Part shown: piece after piece, positions 33,000 to 43,344 of the stretch
Layout of the letters: every line of letters starts with the position of its first letter
Position numbering within the stretch: position 1 is the first letter of the stretch
NCBI GenBank assembly: GCA_024195585.1
Contig: SWBL01000294.1
Location: 1 to 64,000, forward strand
Direction: 5' to 3'
DNA from: Aureobasidium sp. EXF-3400
Lineage: Eukaryota > Ascomycota > Dothideomycetes > Dothideales > Saccotheciaceae
Length of the DNA stretch: 64,000 nucleotides
Program-made: the position numbers and the translations under genes
Notes under the pieces: model-generated
The model's database searches: none
What the model saw: the letters and a program-made list of their open reading frames with translations, nothing else
What the model was told of the DNA's origin: nothing

Positions 33000-35900
33000 A
33001 TGCCGCATGCTATCGATGAGTTCGAGCTCCAGGAACAGGCCGATGACGCCGAAATTGCTCGCCTTCTAAACGATGAGAACCCAAGTAACAACAACTTGAA
33101 CTTCGACCGGGATCTGGAAGTAGGCGAGAAGGCCGACGATGCCATCGATTTTGAAGACATCAGCGACGATGACCTACCCGAAGACGAGACAGATGTCAAA
33201 CCAAAGGTCGAAAGCGCGCCCGCCGATGGTCTTGTGACACAGCTTGACGCGACAAATGAGCAAGACGAGAACCATGACGATCTTTTCGGATTCGAGGACG
33301 ACTTGTTTGGAGACGACAACGATGGCGATCAAGATGCGAAACCCGATGTTTCCCAACCATCCGACCAGACACACAAAAATGATTTCGCCCATCTGCCTCC
33401 TTCTATCAGCCACAGCGGTTTGGCTCTCCCGTCCAAACCAGCCGTTGCTCTGCCAGGAGCTTACACGTCCCTCGCTCTGCCCCAAATGTCTGACGATCTC
33501 ATCGAAGACGAGCAAATGGCAGACGCACATGTTTTTGAGGAGCAGGATGACGAAGAAGATGAGGACTGGCTACGGCAGAAAGCCCTTTTTGCTGCTATGG
33601 AGCAAGAAAGAGTAGAGCGAAGCAGAAGAGGAGGGTCTTACGAACCGCCAACTGCTCCAGAAACGGAGATGGAGGTCTTCTATTCTATCTGGCCATCATA
33701 CGACCCAGAGGAGCGCCCGCGATTCACCGAGCTGTTTCCTCCCAGACGAGGTATCTATGGGTGGAAGACTCCTATCAAGCCTCCAAAGCCTGTACAGCCA
33801 ACCAAGCTCAGTCTCGATCTTCAACACGACCAAGAGAAGAGTTTCAGGCTCTTAGGTGCTGCTACCATGGGTAAACACGCGCGAGAAGGAGGCGGCGAAC
33901 AATCTGGTGTCATTCGCGTCGAGGATACTTCAACCAAACAAGAAGACACTGAAGACGTTATCGACCTAGACGAGATTGATCCGAGCGAGCGAATTGGTGG
34001 TGTCTCGTGGCAAGATTTGACCGTGCTCTGTGAGGACTGGGATATGACAAGTGCTGTATCCTCACCCGGCCACTACTCGCTCGTAGACAGCGGTGTCGAC
34101 ATGGGAAGAGATTCACGCTCACCCCCAGCAGCCAAGCGCAAGATTCCTGGGTTTGACCTGGAAGAGCCAACCGCGAAAAAGCTCAAAGTTGTTGGGTTTG
34201 ACCTCAAGGCTGCAGTCGCCATATCGCACACATATCCCTCTCTTGACGAACCAGAGCGTGCAACTGCATACATTGCCAAACGGGTCACGCTCGACATGAA
34301 TGATCCAGGTCTGTTACTGGACGAGAATGCTCCTGCGACTCAGCCTAAGAGATTGCGTCATATTCCTGGCGATATGCGTCGGGAAACCAGGACTGCCATG
34401 GCTCGTGACATGACCAAAAGATACAACATATCCAATGACGAAGCTTACGAACTCCTCAAAGAGAATCATCAGCACAAGGTTCGCAGCACACTCGGTAGTA
34501 TGGCCGTCGAGCACAGTCTGCCCGCGACCAAGCTTCAATTCCCCTTCTACAGAGTCAGTCTGGATGACAAACAGAAACGCGCGTTCCACCGCCCTGTATT
34601 CTCCGGCGAGAGACCCAGCAGAACCATCACGTTCAGCAAACCCAAGAAATTCAAGAGGAAAGAGATGCGCGCCAAGGATGTCGCAACTCTCTTTGCAAAG
34701 TCCGAAGACTTGTCTATGGCTGACAATTCGAGTGCGCTGCTTCTTGAATATTCCGAAGAACATCCCGTCATGCTCTCCAACTTCGGTATGGGCAATCGGC
34801 TCATCAATTACTACAGAAGAAAAGACGCCGAAGACTCTTCCAGACCAAAGGAGGAGATTGGTGAAACCCAAGTTCTCTTACCTCAGGATCGTAGTCCATT
34901 CGCAAACTTTGGCCAAGTCGATCCTGGAGAAATGGTGCCTACCATACATAACGGTCTTTACAGGGCGCCTGTCTTCCGCCATGAAGGTAAATCGACAGAC
35001 TTCCTGGTCATCTGTAACGAGACACACAAGAACGGCAAGAAGTATTACATGCGTAATATAGAGAATCTATATGCTGTTGGTCAGCAATTCCCATCAGTGG
35101 AGGTTCCTGGCGAGCACTCCAGAAAGGTTACAGATGCTGCGAAACGTCGTCTACGCGCAATATCCTACCGTGTGTTCAAAAAGAGCATCGATCCGGCTAT
35201 TCGTGGCCAGCCTCTTACCAACGAAGTCGTCAAGGCTCATCTACCTGGCAGTGATGTTGCCCAGAACCGTGGCAAAATGCGAGAGTTCATGCAATACGAC
35301 AAGAACAATCAGCTATGGCACCTCAAGGCAGGCGACTCTGTTCCTGACTCTGAGACTCTTCGTGGTTGGATCAAGCCGGAAGACATCTGCGTTCTTGACT
35401 CGATGCAAGTCGGCGTACAATACCTTAAGGATCTTGGTCTCAAGAAAGATGATGATGAAAACGAAGAAGACGATTCCAAAGAAGGTACAAACGTTGAGCT
35501 CAAGCTTGCACCATGGAACACAACCAAGAACTTCCTCAACGCTTGTCAAGGTAAAGCAATGCTCCAACTGCATGGCGAAGGCGACCCATCTGGCAGGGGT
35601 GAGGCATTCAGCTTCATCAAGACTTCTATGAAGGGTGGATTCAGAGCACAAGGCGAGAGTATCGAAGAACGACTTGATGCCAAACGACTCAAAGAGAACG
35701 GAGGCCACAGCTACAATGTAGCCAAGCAGCAAAGAGCTTACGATGAATCCATTCGTCGTATATGGAGATCCCAGCATGAGAGTCTTTCGTCACAAATGGA
35801 GAACTCAGAGGGTGAAGCTGACGTTGACGATGAGCCTGAACCAGCCCAAAGCTTCAGAGCTGGTACACCCAGATCCTCCATGGGAACATCTGTCTATGGC

Positions 35901-37071
35901 AACAACAGACGTGATGACGAGTCTGCAAGTCAGTTCAGTCGCAATAGTATGAGCCAGAACAACAAGTTCATGACGATCAAGAGAAGTGTGCGTGATAAGT
36001 ATGGCAACGTGGAAGAGCAGACAGAAACCATCACCAACCCGAGGGTGATCGCAGCCTACAAGAAGCGCAAACTGCTGGCACGAAGCCAAGCGATCGAGTA
36101 CGTGTTATCAAGCTTGCAAGTGGCGTCAGGGATTTTGGTTTGCCTAGAACCCTTTGATCACCCCTTGCAGAAAACCTATGGGTTCTTATTTGTTATGATC
36201 CGCACTCATGCTGACATGTTTTCACAGCATCATGAACACCAAAGCGACCGGCGACGAAGACTTTGACGCGCTTCAAAAACAACTGTATCGTATCCCCAGT
36301 CATCTTTTCATAAAATTCGCTAACGAGACCACACAGTATGCAGGCAGAAATCGAGCGTCTCGAACGCAACATGGGCCGCAGACAGGCTCGCGAACGTGCA
36401 AAGGGTATTGGCAGTGCCGCCTCACCTTCTGCTGCAGCATCCCCTGGAGGCGACGGTGCAGACGGCGCCGACGCTGCGACTCCCGCACCGACCGGTAAAG
36501 GCAAGGGCCGATCGAAGAAGAACACTGAAGGCACAGCCCGCAAGTGTGCCAATTGTGGTCAAGTGGGCCATATCAAGACCAACAAAAAGTCAGCAAGTGA
36601 TCTCTTTTGCTCCGTCTCCTGCAAGAAAGAAGCGGCAAAGAAAAAGTCATCGTCTGCAACGACTGTCCAGGTAAACAGTCAAAAGGGCAGGAAGAGAAAG
36701 CCAACAAGCAATGATTCTACTTCCGCCCCCAAGGCGAACGACTGGCTCTTTGTCGACTCGGCCCAGTTTTGAGCCCTACGAATCTCGACTTCAACACGAG
36801 AGATTCACAGTCATCAGCCTTTCACTCAGCACCCTGCTTTATGATGTTTCTTTTGCGTTTCCCTTTATCCTTTCGCCTCATAAGACGAGGACACTCAAGT
36901 TTGCGGAGTAGAATGGCTGACAAAGAATACTCAAGGCTTTGCCCGATGCTCAACGGTACGATGAAGCAGGAAGACATGGCTGTGACCGGCTTTGGCGGCG
37001 GACCGGGCCCGGGTGCTGCTGGCGCAGGACCAGGCGGCGAGACCTCATCCTTCGGTGCTCTACCTGCCTGA
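33000..37071 (+). CDS. taf1: TFIID subunit TAF1 (TAFII250 homologue)
   Basis: Four exons, 33000-36097, 36228-36284, 36337-36588 and 36936-37071, 1180 aa; the upstream frame has no ATG. The acidic N-terminus fits the TBP-binding TAND region. It is followed by WQDLTVLCEDWDM (about 336) and the large TAF1 central domain (DUF3591, about 560-830): SNFGMGNRLINYYRRKD, PGEMVPTIHNGLYRAPVF, YMRNIENLYAVGQQFP, GSDVAQNRGKMREFMQYDKN. Near the C-terminus is a CCHC zinc knuckle, CANCGQVGHIKTNKK-LC, whose last Cys is on exon 4, then LNGTMKQEDMAVTGFGGG. There are no bromodomains, as in yeast TAF1. It is the TFIID scaffold contacting TBP, TAF7 and core promoter DNA. The last intron is 347 nt, far longer than the others. 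Confidence 0.95.
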
Positions 37072-37606
37072 TGAACAACACGAGAGAGCCGTGAAGCATC
37101 TCCGACGAACGATTCACGGCACGAAAGGTAATCTGAGGCCGCGCAGGTGACTAGCTGGAGAGTGCAGCATAAATTCTTTCGTACTCAGTGGAGGGAATAC
37201 ATGATTCAAAAAGTCGTAGTTAATTGCGTTCTTGCCTTGAAGCTTTACCATGGCATATGACATTCTTTCTCTGCCTAACAACCTCTCAGTGGCCAGACCT
37301 GTGGTTGGGAAGCAAATGTGCATTTCGATCGCTTGTGAAGATTTCACATCTCGAAATGGGAGAGAGGTCACTTGCGAGATTATGAATCTTTAGCACACGG
37401 AAAGGGAGGGAAATGGGACATGTACATTTGACCTCTTGCTGGGTTTGACACCCCTGTAACCAAAAATGATATAGATCTGTAAACCCCAGTAGAAAAGAAA
37501 ACACCGCCCCGAAGCGCCATGCAATGCAAACAACAACCAGGATATAAAGAAGGCCCTCCTTTCGAAATCACACCAATAACTTTTTTCTTGGGGAAGGTCA
37601 TGTTTC
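37072..37606. other. Convergent intergenic, 535 bp
   Basis: Lies between the 3' ends of TAF1 and UTP30 and presumably holds both 3' UTRs. Only short frames. Confidence 0.5.
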
Positions 37607-38794
37607 TTATGCTGCAATAGCAGTCTTGGACTCCTCCTTTTGCTTCTTGAGAGCGGCTTTTCTGGCAGCCTTTTCGGCACTGTCGCTCTTTGATTTCTTG
37701 GCCTTGGTTTCGTCGCCGGCACCCTCGTTCTTTGACTTCTTTGCGGATTTTGAGTCTTCGGTTTCTGCGGTGTCGACGGCGCCGGTCTCGAGGAGAGCAC
37801 GCTTTCTCTTCTTCTTGTCCTTGACGACGGGGGCGGGAAGGCTTTCGAGCACGTCGGCTTCGTCTGTCCAGAGCTCGTCGGCGAGCCAGATGGGCAAGGC
37901 GGCGGTGTTGGGGCCCTTTACGTGCAGGGAGCGGATGTTCCTCCAGCCCTTGGGGATGTACTTCTCGGTCAGGACGTTCACGACGGCGTCGACGTTTGCG
38001 GCGACTTGCTCGGCGGTCATGCTGCTCTTGCCGACTCTGATGCTGACGTTTGTGCTGGGTGCGAGGTGGACGAGAGCGGCGCCAACGGCACGCTCGATCT
38101 CGTGAGCCAGAGCCTCGGGGGTGATGTCTGAACGCTTGAGCTTCTCGCCGCCCTCGGACAGCTTGACGCGCTTGTTACCAGCCTCGTCGCGAGCGTTCTC
38201 AGGCTTGCCCTGCATGGCAACAGGGATGGGGCGCTTGGCTCCGGTGCCGTAGAAGACCTTTCCGAGGAGGGCAGGCAGGCGAGTGATGATGCGGTCGTCG
38301 GCGAGGAAGATGTCGTACTCGGCGAAGAGCTGGCGGCGCGACTCGTAGGTCTTGTACTTTGCCTTCAGCTTCTCGGTGCCGAGAACACGGTTGATGCGGG
38401 AGGACAGCTGGGCAGGGAAGCGTTCGCTGGCGATGATGTCCTTGTACTTGCGCTGAGGGTCGGCGGTAATCAAGCAGATGCGCAGAGAGGGCGAGGCGGC
38501 GGACTGCAGAGGGAAGGGAACGATGATCTTGCCGGGCTTCATCTTGCGTTGGTCGGTGATGTGCTTCTTGGTGGTGACGTTGAGCCAGACGGTGGTTGAG
38601 GTCTCGTCGCTGTCCTCGTCTTCGTCGGCGTCCTCGAGCAGGTTGGCCTTGCCGCCATTGTCCTTGCGCGCAACAGAGTCACTGGCGATCTTCTTAAGCA
38701 GAGCAGTGGCAGCACGAAGGGTTTGAGAAGGGTCCAATTGGTAGGGCGAGCCGGAGGCGACCTTTGTCGTCAGAGATTTGCTGTCTGCTGCCAT
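37607..38794 (-). CDS. Ribosomal L1-domain nucleolar protein (UTP30/CIC1 type)
   Basis: Single exon, 395 aa from MAADSKSL; an in-frame ATG at 38977 would add 61 residues that look like 5' UTR. The ribosomal L1-like domain covers about 30-300: VWLNVTTKKHI, KIIVPFPLQ, RICLITADPQRKYKDIIASE, FLADDRIITRLPALLGKVFY, VGKSSMTAEQVAANVDAVVN and NIRSLHVKGPNTAALPIW. The C-terminus is a long Lys-rich nucleolar-type tail. Yeast homologues are Utp30 (90S pre-ribosome) and Cic1/Nsa3 (60S assembly); sequence alone does not separate them, so no symbol is given. Divergent from SEN34. Confidence 0.9.
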   Translation of the reverse strand: MAADSKSLTTKVASGSPYQLDPSQTLRAATALLKKIASDSVARKDNGGKANLLEDADEDEDSDETSTTVWLNVTTKKHITDQRKMKPGKIIVPFPLQSAASPSLRICLITADPQRKYKDIIASERFPAQLSSRINRVLGTEKLKAKYKTYESRRQLFAEYDIFLADDRIITRLPALLGKVFYGTGAKRPIPVAMQGKPENARDEAGNKRVKLSEGGEKLKRSDITPEALAHEIERAVGAALVHLAPSTNVSIRVGKSSMTAEQVAANVDAVVNVLTEKYIPKGWRNIRSLHVKGPNTAALPIWLADELWTDEADVLESLPAPVVKDKKKRKRALLETGAVDTAETEDSKSAKKSKNEGAGDETKAKKSKSDSAEKAARKAALKKQKEESKTAIAA

Positions 38795-39264
38795 GTTGGA
38801 TGTATGTGATATGTTGTCTAGACAATAAATTTCTCTACCAAACAAAAAAGTCTGGACGAGAGTTTGGAGAATTTGGAGATGATTTCTGCCGATGCCCTGC
38901 CGCTTGGGGGCCCGAGCGCCTTGGGCTATATCTTGCCGAAAGCTCTTTCCTCCTGCAGCTTCTGCAAATCCACGCATGATGGGTTGAAATAATCACGAGA
39001 CTCTTTTTTGTCTCTACACATCCAGAAGGTATGTCTTGTCTGTCGCTGCTTCCCATTCACACCCACTGCAATGATTAAACAACATCTTTTCAATCAATCT
39101 GTCAATCCCCTGAGACTACGGTCATTGACGACAGAAAAATGCTATGCTCTTTATGAACATGCTTCCTCAATCCCTCCTCTTCATACACATAATCACTTGT
39201 TCGCGACACATGCTGACTATGCTGTAAAGCCTTGACGAAAGTCTCGGTATAATCTAGTATCACC
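38795..39264. other. Divergent promoter region, 470 bp
   Basis: Lies between the UTP30/CIC1-like gene and SEN34. No supported gene. Confidence 0.5.
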
Positions 39265-40203
39265 ATGGCCAGTCCATCAGTAGCCGAGCCCTTCCCCATC
39301 TTCTTGGTTGCTGGCCGCTACGCGCTCTACGACGTTAACACTGTCAGCCATGCGCGCCATGTCCACAACATTACTGGTGTTCTAATCGGTGGCTTGCCCC
39401 AAGCACCGCAACAGAATGTCTTCTTAGGTATTCCTTTGGAGCTCATGCCCGAAGAAGCACGCCTGTTGGTGGAGAAGGGTGTCGCATACATTGTCGACGA
39501 TGCCGCTGCTCACAAGCAAGCATTCGTCCAAGGCAACCTAAGTAAGGAGGAGAAGGAAAAATTCCTGCGTAGCTTGAAAAAGCAAGGCAGCGATGCAACA
39601 AGGATGCAGACCAAGAGTGCCGACGACAGGAAGATTGCAGCATTAAAGAAGGTTGCCGCTAAGAACGCTGCCCTCGCTGCGAAGCTTGAAAAAGAGCGTT
39701 CGGAGGCTGCTGCTGCTGGCGATAATGTCGCTGGCGACGATGAAGAATCGCTTTTCTCTAGCCCTGCACCCAGTGCACCTTCCATTGCACCTTCTGAAGC
39801 ATCTGTCGCGTCATCTTCTGCTTCAAGCATGAAGATCACACCTACAACCTCACATCCTCCTCTCACAACATCGACACCCTCATCACCCTTGCCCCTGCCT
39901 GAGGTTCCTGCCTCTTACCCACTGTTCAAGCACCTCCACTCCAAAGGTTACTTCATGGCCCCTGGTATCAGGTTTGGCTGCAGATACACAGCCTACCCCG
40001 GCGATCCGCTGCGCTTCCACAGTCACTTTCTGTGCGACGGCATGGATTGGGATCAAGAGTTTGATCTTTTGACGCTGGTTGGAGGTGGTCGTTTGGGCAC
40101 TGGTGTCAAGAAAGGGTTTCTCATTGGCGGCACCGAGGACAAGGAGCAGGCTGACGGTGAAGAGGAAATCAGAACCTTCTGTGTTGAGTGGGCGGGTATG
40201 TAA
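39265..40203 (+). CDS. sen34: tRNA-splicing endonuclease subunit SEN34
   Basis: Single exon, 312 aa. The N-terminal domain has FLVAGRYALYDVNTVSHAR and PLELMPEEARLLVEKG. A charged, Ala/Ser-rich linker follows. The C-terminal nuclease domain (about 215-312) has FKHLHSKGYFMAPGIRFGC, then YPGDPLRFHSHF. The catalytic triad is Tyr244, His252 and a Lys in GVKKGFL (282/283); the Tyr-His spacing of 8 matches yeast Sen34. SEN34 cleaves the 3' splice site of intron-containing tRNAs with SEN2, SEN15 and SEN54. No frameshift or missing catalytic residue. Confidence 0.95.
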   Translation: MASPSVAEPFPIFLVAGRYALYDVNTVSHARHVHNITGVLIGGLPQAPQQNVFLGIPLELMPEEARLLVEKGVAYIVDDAAAHKQAFVQGNLSKEEKEKFLRSLKKQGSDATRMQTKSADDRKIAALKKVAAKNAALAAKLEKERSEAAAAGDNVAGDDEESLFSSPAPSAPSIAPSEASVASSSASSMKITPTTSHPPLTTSTPSSPLPLPEVPASYPLFKHLHSKGYFMAPGIRFGCRYTAYPGDPLRFHSHFLCDGMDWDQEFDLLTLVGGGRLGTGVKKGFLIGGTEDKEQADGEEEIRTFCVEWAGM

Positions 40204-40594
40204 TGTACCGATTCTATAATCCAAACATCCAATATTATTCTACTCACCACTTCATCAACTTCGTCCTGTTATGCTTGTGCTTGTGTTGAATTGTCTGTGG
40301 TCATCGGCAGCCTCCTTGTCCAAATCAGTTCAATATATTGCCTAGGTGCGTCGTCCAATCGCTTCCATTCCAACCAGATGCTCCGGCTACCTCACATTAC
40401 AGACGATTAGACCGTGAATTGTTTCTTGCTATGCAAAACACGCCGATACTGGCGAACATTGGTATCCATTCATTATTATAGAAGGCTCAAACCACAATCC
40501 AAAAGGTCCTACTCGTCTGATCTCGAGCAAGGATGAGAAAACAAAAAATTGAGAAAGGTCATTATTCATAAACAAAGCAATACAAGCATCACTC
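40204..40594. other. Convergent intergenic, 391 bp
   Basis: Lies between the SEN34 and borealin 3' ends. No gene seen. Confidence 0.5.
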
Positions 40595-41760
40595 TCAAGG
40601 TGCACGCTTTCTCAGCACTCTACCAGCAGGCGGAGGCGTACCGTTGGTGCTAAATGCAGCAGCTGCGGTTGTCTTCTTCCCCTTCTTGCTGCCTGTGAGT
40701 GAGGCCATTGCACTCTTAAAGGTACCCTTCTTAATTGTGCCTGCGACAGGAGTTGGTGCTGCAGCAGGTGCTGGCAATGGCTTTTCTCTGATCGAGTTGT
40801 ATTTGACGGGTGAAGTGGGCACAGGCAACTTCTTAGGTGATGCTAGAGCCATGGCAGTGTGTGGGCGACTGGGAGGATTGGGTTTGGCGGGTGACTTGTT
40901 GACAATTGTGGTCTTTTCACTGCTGGTGCTTTCTGCTGAGGCATTGCTGGCGCGAAGGGCACGACGCGTAGAAGTGTTCGGTTGTGCAGCAGATACTACT
41001 GTCTCTAAAGCGGTAGCCGTAGGTGCGGTGGCAGGTCTCTTAAGCGTGCCTTTCTTGGTGGGTTGAGCTGCTTGAAGAGCTGCTGCACCGCGAGGCCTGG
41101 GAAGCGTTGGTGGAGACTTTGCAGTGGGGGACTTCAATGGAGAACGTGGCAGTGTGCGCGAGTTGGGTGACTTGGGAGATAGAACGGTAGAGTTGAGAGG
41201 TTGGGGTCTCGAAGAACGGGCCAGATTGGGAGAGGTAGGGATGCCGGTAGGGCCAGGACTAGGCTTGGTACGCTTCTTTGGATTGGCGAGAGCTGCGGAG
41301 GCGGGTTGAGTGTTTTCCTTGTCAGCGATAGCAGCTTCCTCGCTATGCACTAATTAGTCTGTTGAAAAGGTCGCAACAAGGCAGTTGGACAAACCTCTTG
41401 CGCTTCAAGCTTTTTCTTTTGGCAGGGCTGGGCAGACGCTGTTGAGTCTTCTTCTGGGCTTCGAGGTGTTTCTCCAATAGATCACCCATGTTTGCTTTGC
41501 GAAGACTGCGAGGAATACGGTTGATGCGCATTTCGAGACGAGTGCGTAAGCCTTGGGCTTGGAGAGCGTACTGGGCGCGTAGTTTACGGGCGCGATCGGC
41601 AACTACAGATGTATTAGATCAGGTATCACGGCATTCCAGATGCAGGCGACTCACTCTCAAGCTGTAGATTGTCCATCAGAGCTTGTTTCTGGGCCTCGGT
41701 GATGTGGGCTACTCGATCCGAGGCCATTGTCGCGTCGGGTGTCGCGACGAGACTCGTCAT
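40595..41760 (-). CDS. Borealin-type chromosomal passenger complex subunit (Nbl1/borealin N-terminal domain)
   Basis: Three exons, 41655-41760, 41395-41602 and 40595-41342, 353 aa. Exons 1-2 encode the borealin N-terminal helix (about 25-85): ITEAQKQALMDNLQLE, IADRARKLRAQYALQAQGLR, TRLEMRINRIPRSLRKANMG and DLLEKH. This segment packs with survivin/Bir1 and INCENP to target Aurora kinase to centromeres. The remainder is a basic, Ser/Pro-rich tail with several SPxK/TPxK-like sites (for example LPRSPLKSPTAKSPP) that could be CDK-phosphorylated. The family is clear from the first 85 residues; the tail is poorly conserved. Donor GTTTGT of intron 2 is weak but the frame requires it. Confidence 0.88.
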
Positions 41761-42114
41761 GTTAGCGATTGGCAGCAACCGTAGAACTCCTGTATAGATA
41801 TGCGCGTAAATGTAGATTGGCGTCTGATATCGGATGCAATGGGGAATCGTGCTGGTCGAGAAATGGCGGTGGTAAAGAAAGGAAGTCGCGCATCAACAAA
41901 CACCAAAGTCGGGGATCGGATGTGCTTCTTGGCGTGGAAAGCGTCATTAGCTGGTGCACCTGCTTCGAGACCAGCACCATCCAACTCACCACATCTCTCA
42001 CTACTCACTACACCAACGCCATCTCAATCCAATCATCTTTTCCGACACATCTAGGCTGTCTCACCGCGAAGCACCCCTCTTCTTTCTAATCCGTTCACCT
42101 GCACAACCGCCATC
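41761..42114. other. Divergent promoter region, 354 bp
   Basis: Lies between the borealin and RPN10 starts. No supported gene; frames here are short and overlapping. Confidence 0.5.
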
Positions 42115-43130
42115 ATGGGTCTGGAGGCAACTATGATTGTGTATGTCAAGCTTGTGATTCCATTCACTATCTTGTGCTGATCCTGTCCACAGTGTCGACA
42201 ACAGCGAGAGCAGCAGAAACGGCGACTACGTACCTTCGAGATGGGATGCCCAAGCAGACGCCGCCAACTTGATCTTCCAATACAAGACACAAGCCAATCC
42301 CGAATCATCAGTCGGCCTTATGACCATGGGCGGCAGTGGCCCTGAAGTTCTCACCACCCTCACCACAAACCCCGGCAAGATTCTTGATGGTCTGCATCGC
42401 ACTAAGATTCGCGGTGAAAGCCACCTGCACACCGCCATCATGATCGCCTCTGTATGTCGCATAGCGGAAACACCAAAGAGACCATGTCACTAACCACTTC
42501 CAGCTCGCCCTCAAACACCGCCAGAACAAGAGTCAACGCCAACGCATCATCGTCCTTACCTGCTCGCCGCTAAACTCCGCCCAAGAATCTCAATCATCTC
42601 TGGTAAAGCTAGCCAAGCGCATGAAGAAGAACAACGTCAGCATCGATATCGTTGCCTTTGGTGATCTCAGCGACGATGTCACCTCAAAGCTTCAGGCCTT
42701 CAACGAAGCCGTCAAGGGTGGTGACGGTTCATATCTCGAGATCGTTCAACCTGGTCCCAACCTTCTCTCCGACTCTATTGTTGCATCACCGATCCTGGCT
42801 GGCGAGACTGGCGGTATGGGCGGTGGTTCGGCTGGTGGTGAAGGTGGTGCACCAGCATCTGGTGGCAATGACTTTGAATTCGGTGTCGACCCTTCCATGG
42901 ACCCGGAACTGGCTCTGGCTTTGCGTATGAGTATGGAGGAGGAAACTGCTCGTCAGGCACGCGAGAACAAGACTGCAGAAAATGCCGAAGGAAAGACACA
43001 GCTAGAGAGTGTACCAGAGACTTCCGAAAGTCAGCCTCTGCTTGATCAGAGCGGTCAGCCCAGCGGCAGCGGAGACTCAAAAGACGACAAGAAGAAGGAT
43101 GGCGATGATGACAAGATGGACACTGCATGA
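42115..43130 (+). CDS. rpn10: 26S proteasome ubiquitin receptor RPN10
   Basis: Three exons, 42115-42140 (26 nt), 42193-42451 and 42504-43130, 303 aa. The VWA domain (about 1-190) begins MGLEATMIVVDNSESSRNGD and includes SSVGLMTMGGSGPEVLTTL, LDGLHRTKIRGESHLHTAI, QRIIVLTCSPL and VSIDIVAFGDL. A Gly-rich linker follows. One ubiquitin-interacting motif is at about 227-245 (DPELALALRMSMEEETARQ). The tail is acidic and Lys-rich. RPN10 sits between the lid and base of the 19S particle and captures polyubiquitin through the UIM. The first exon encodes only eight full residues, so unspliced reading misses the start. Confidence 0.96.
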
Positions 43131-43344
43131 GCATTGGGATAACAAGCGCATGGAGATTATGGAGTTCTAATGTCACACGGCCACTGAGCGGTCCGTTCTT
43201 GTACCAAGCATACTGGGTGTCGACTCATAAACACGAATGAAGAGACCATATCACCACTTTAAACCGAATACAAAGACTGATGAGAAAGGCTACAAGAAGC
43301 ATAAAATCAAAGTATATTATCGAACGTAAGTCATCAGACACATA

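Noticed and set aside
36589..36774. Treating the in-frame extension of TAF1 exon 3 as the true C-terminus
   Set aside because: The conserved zinc knuckle Cys and LNGTMKQED tail lie on exon 4; reported instead as a possible retention isoform.
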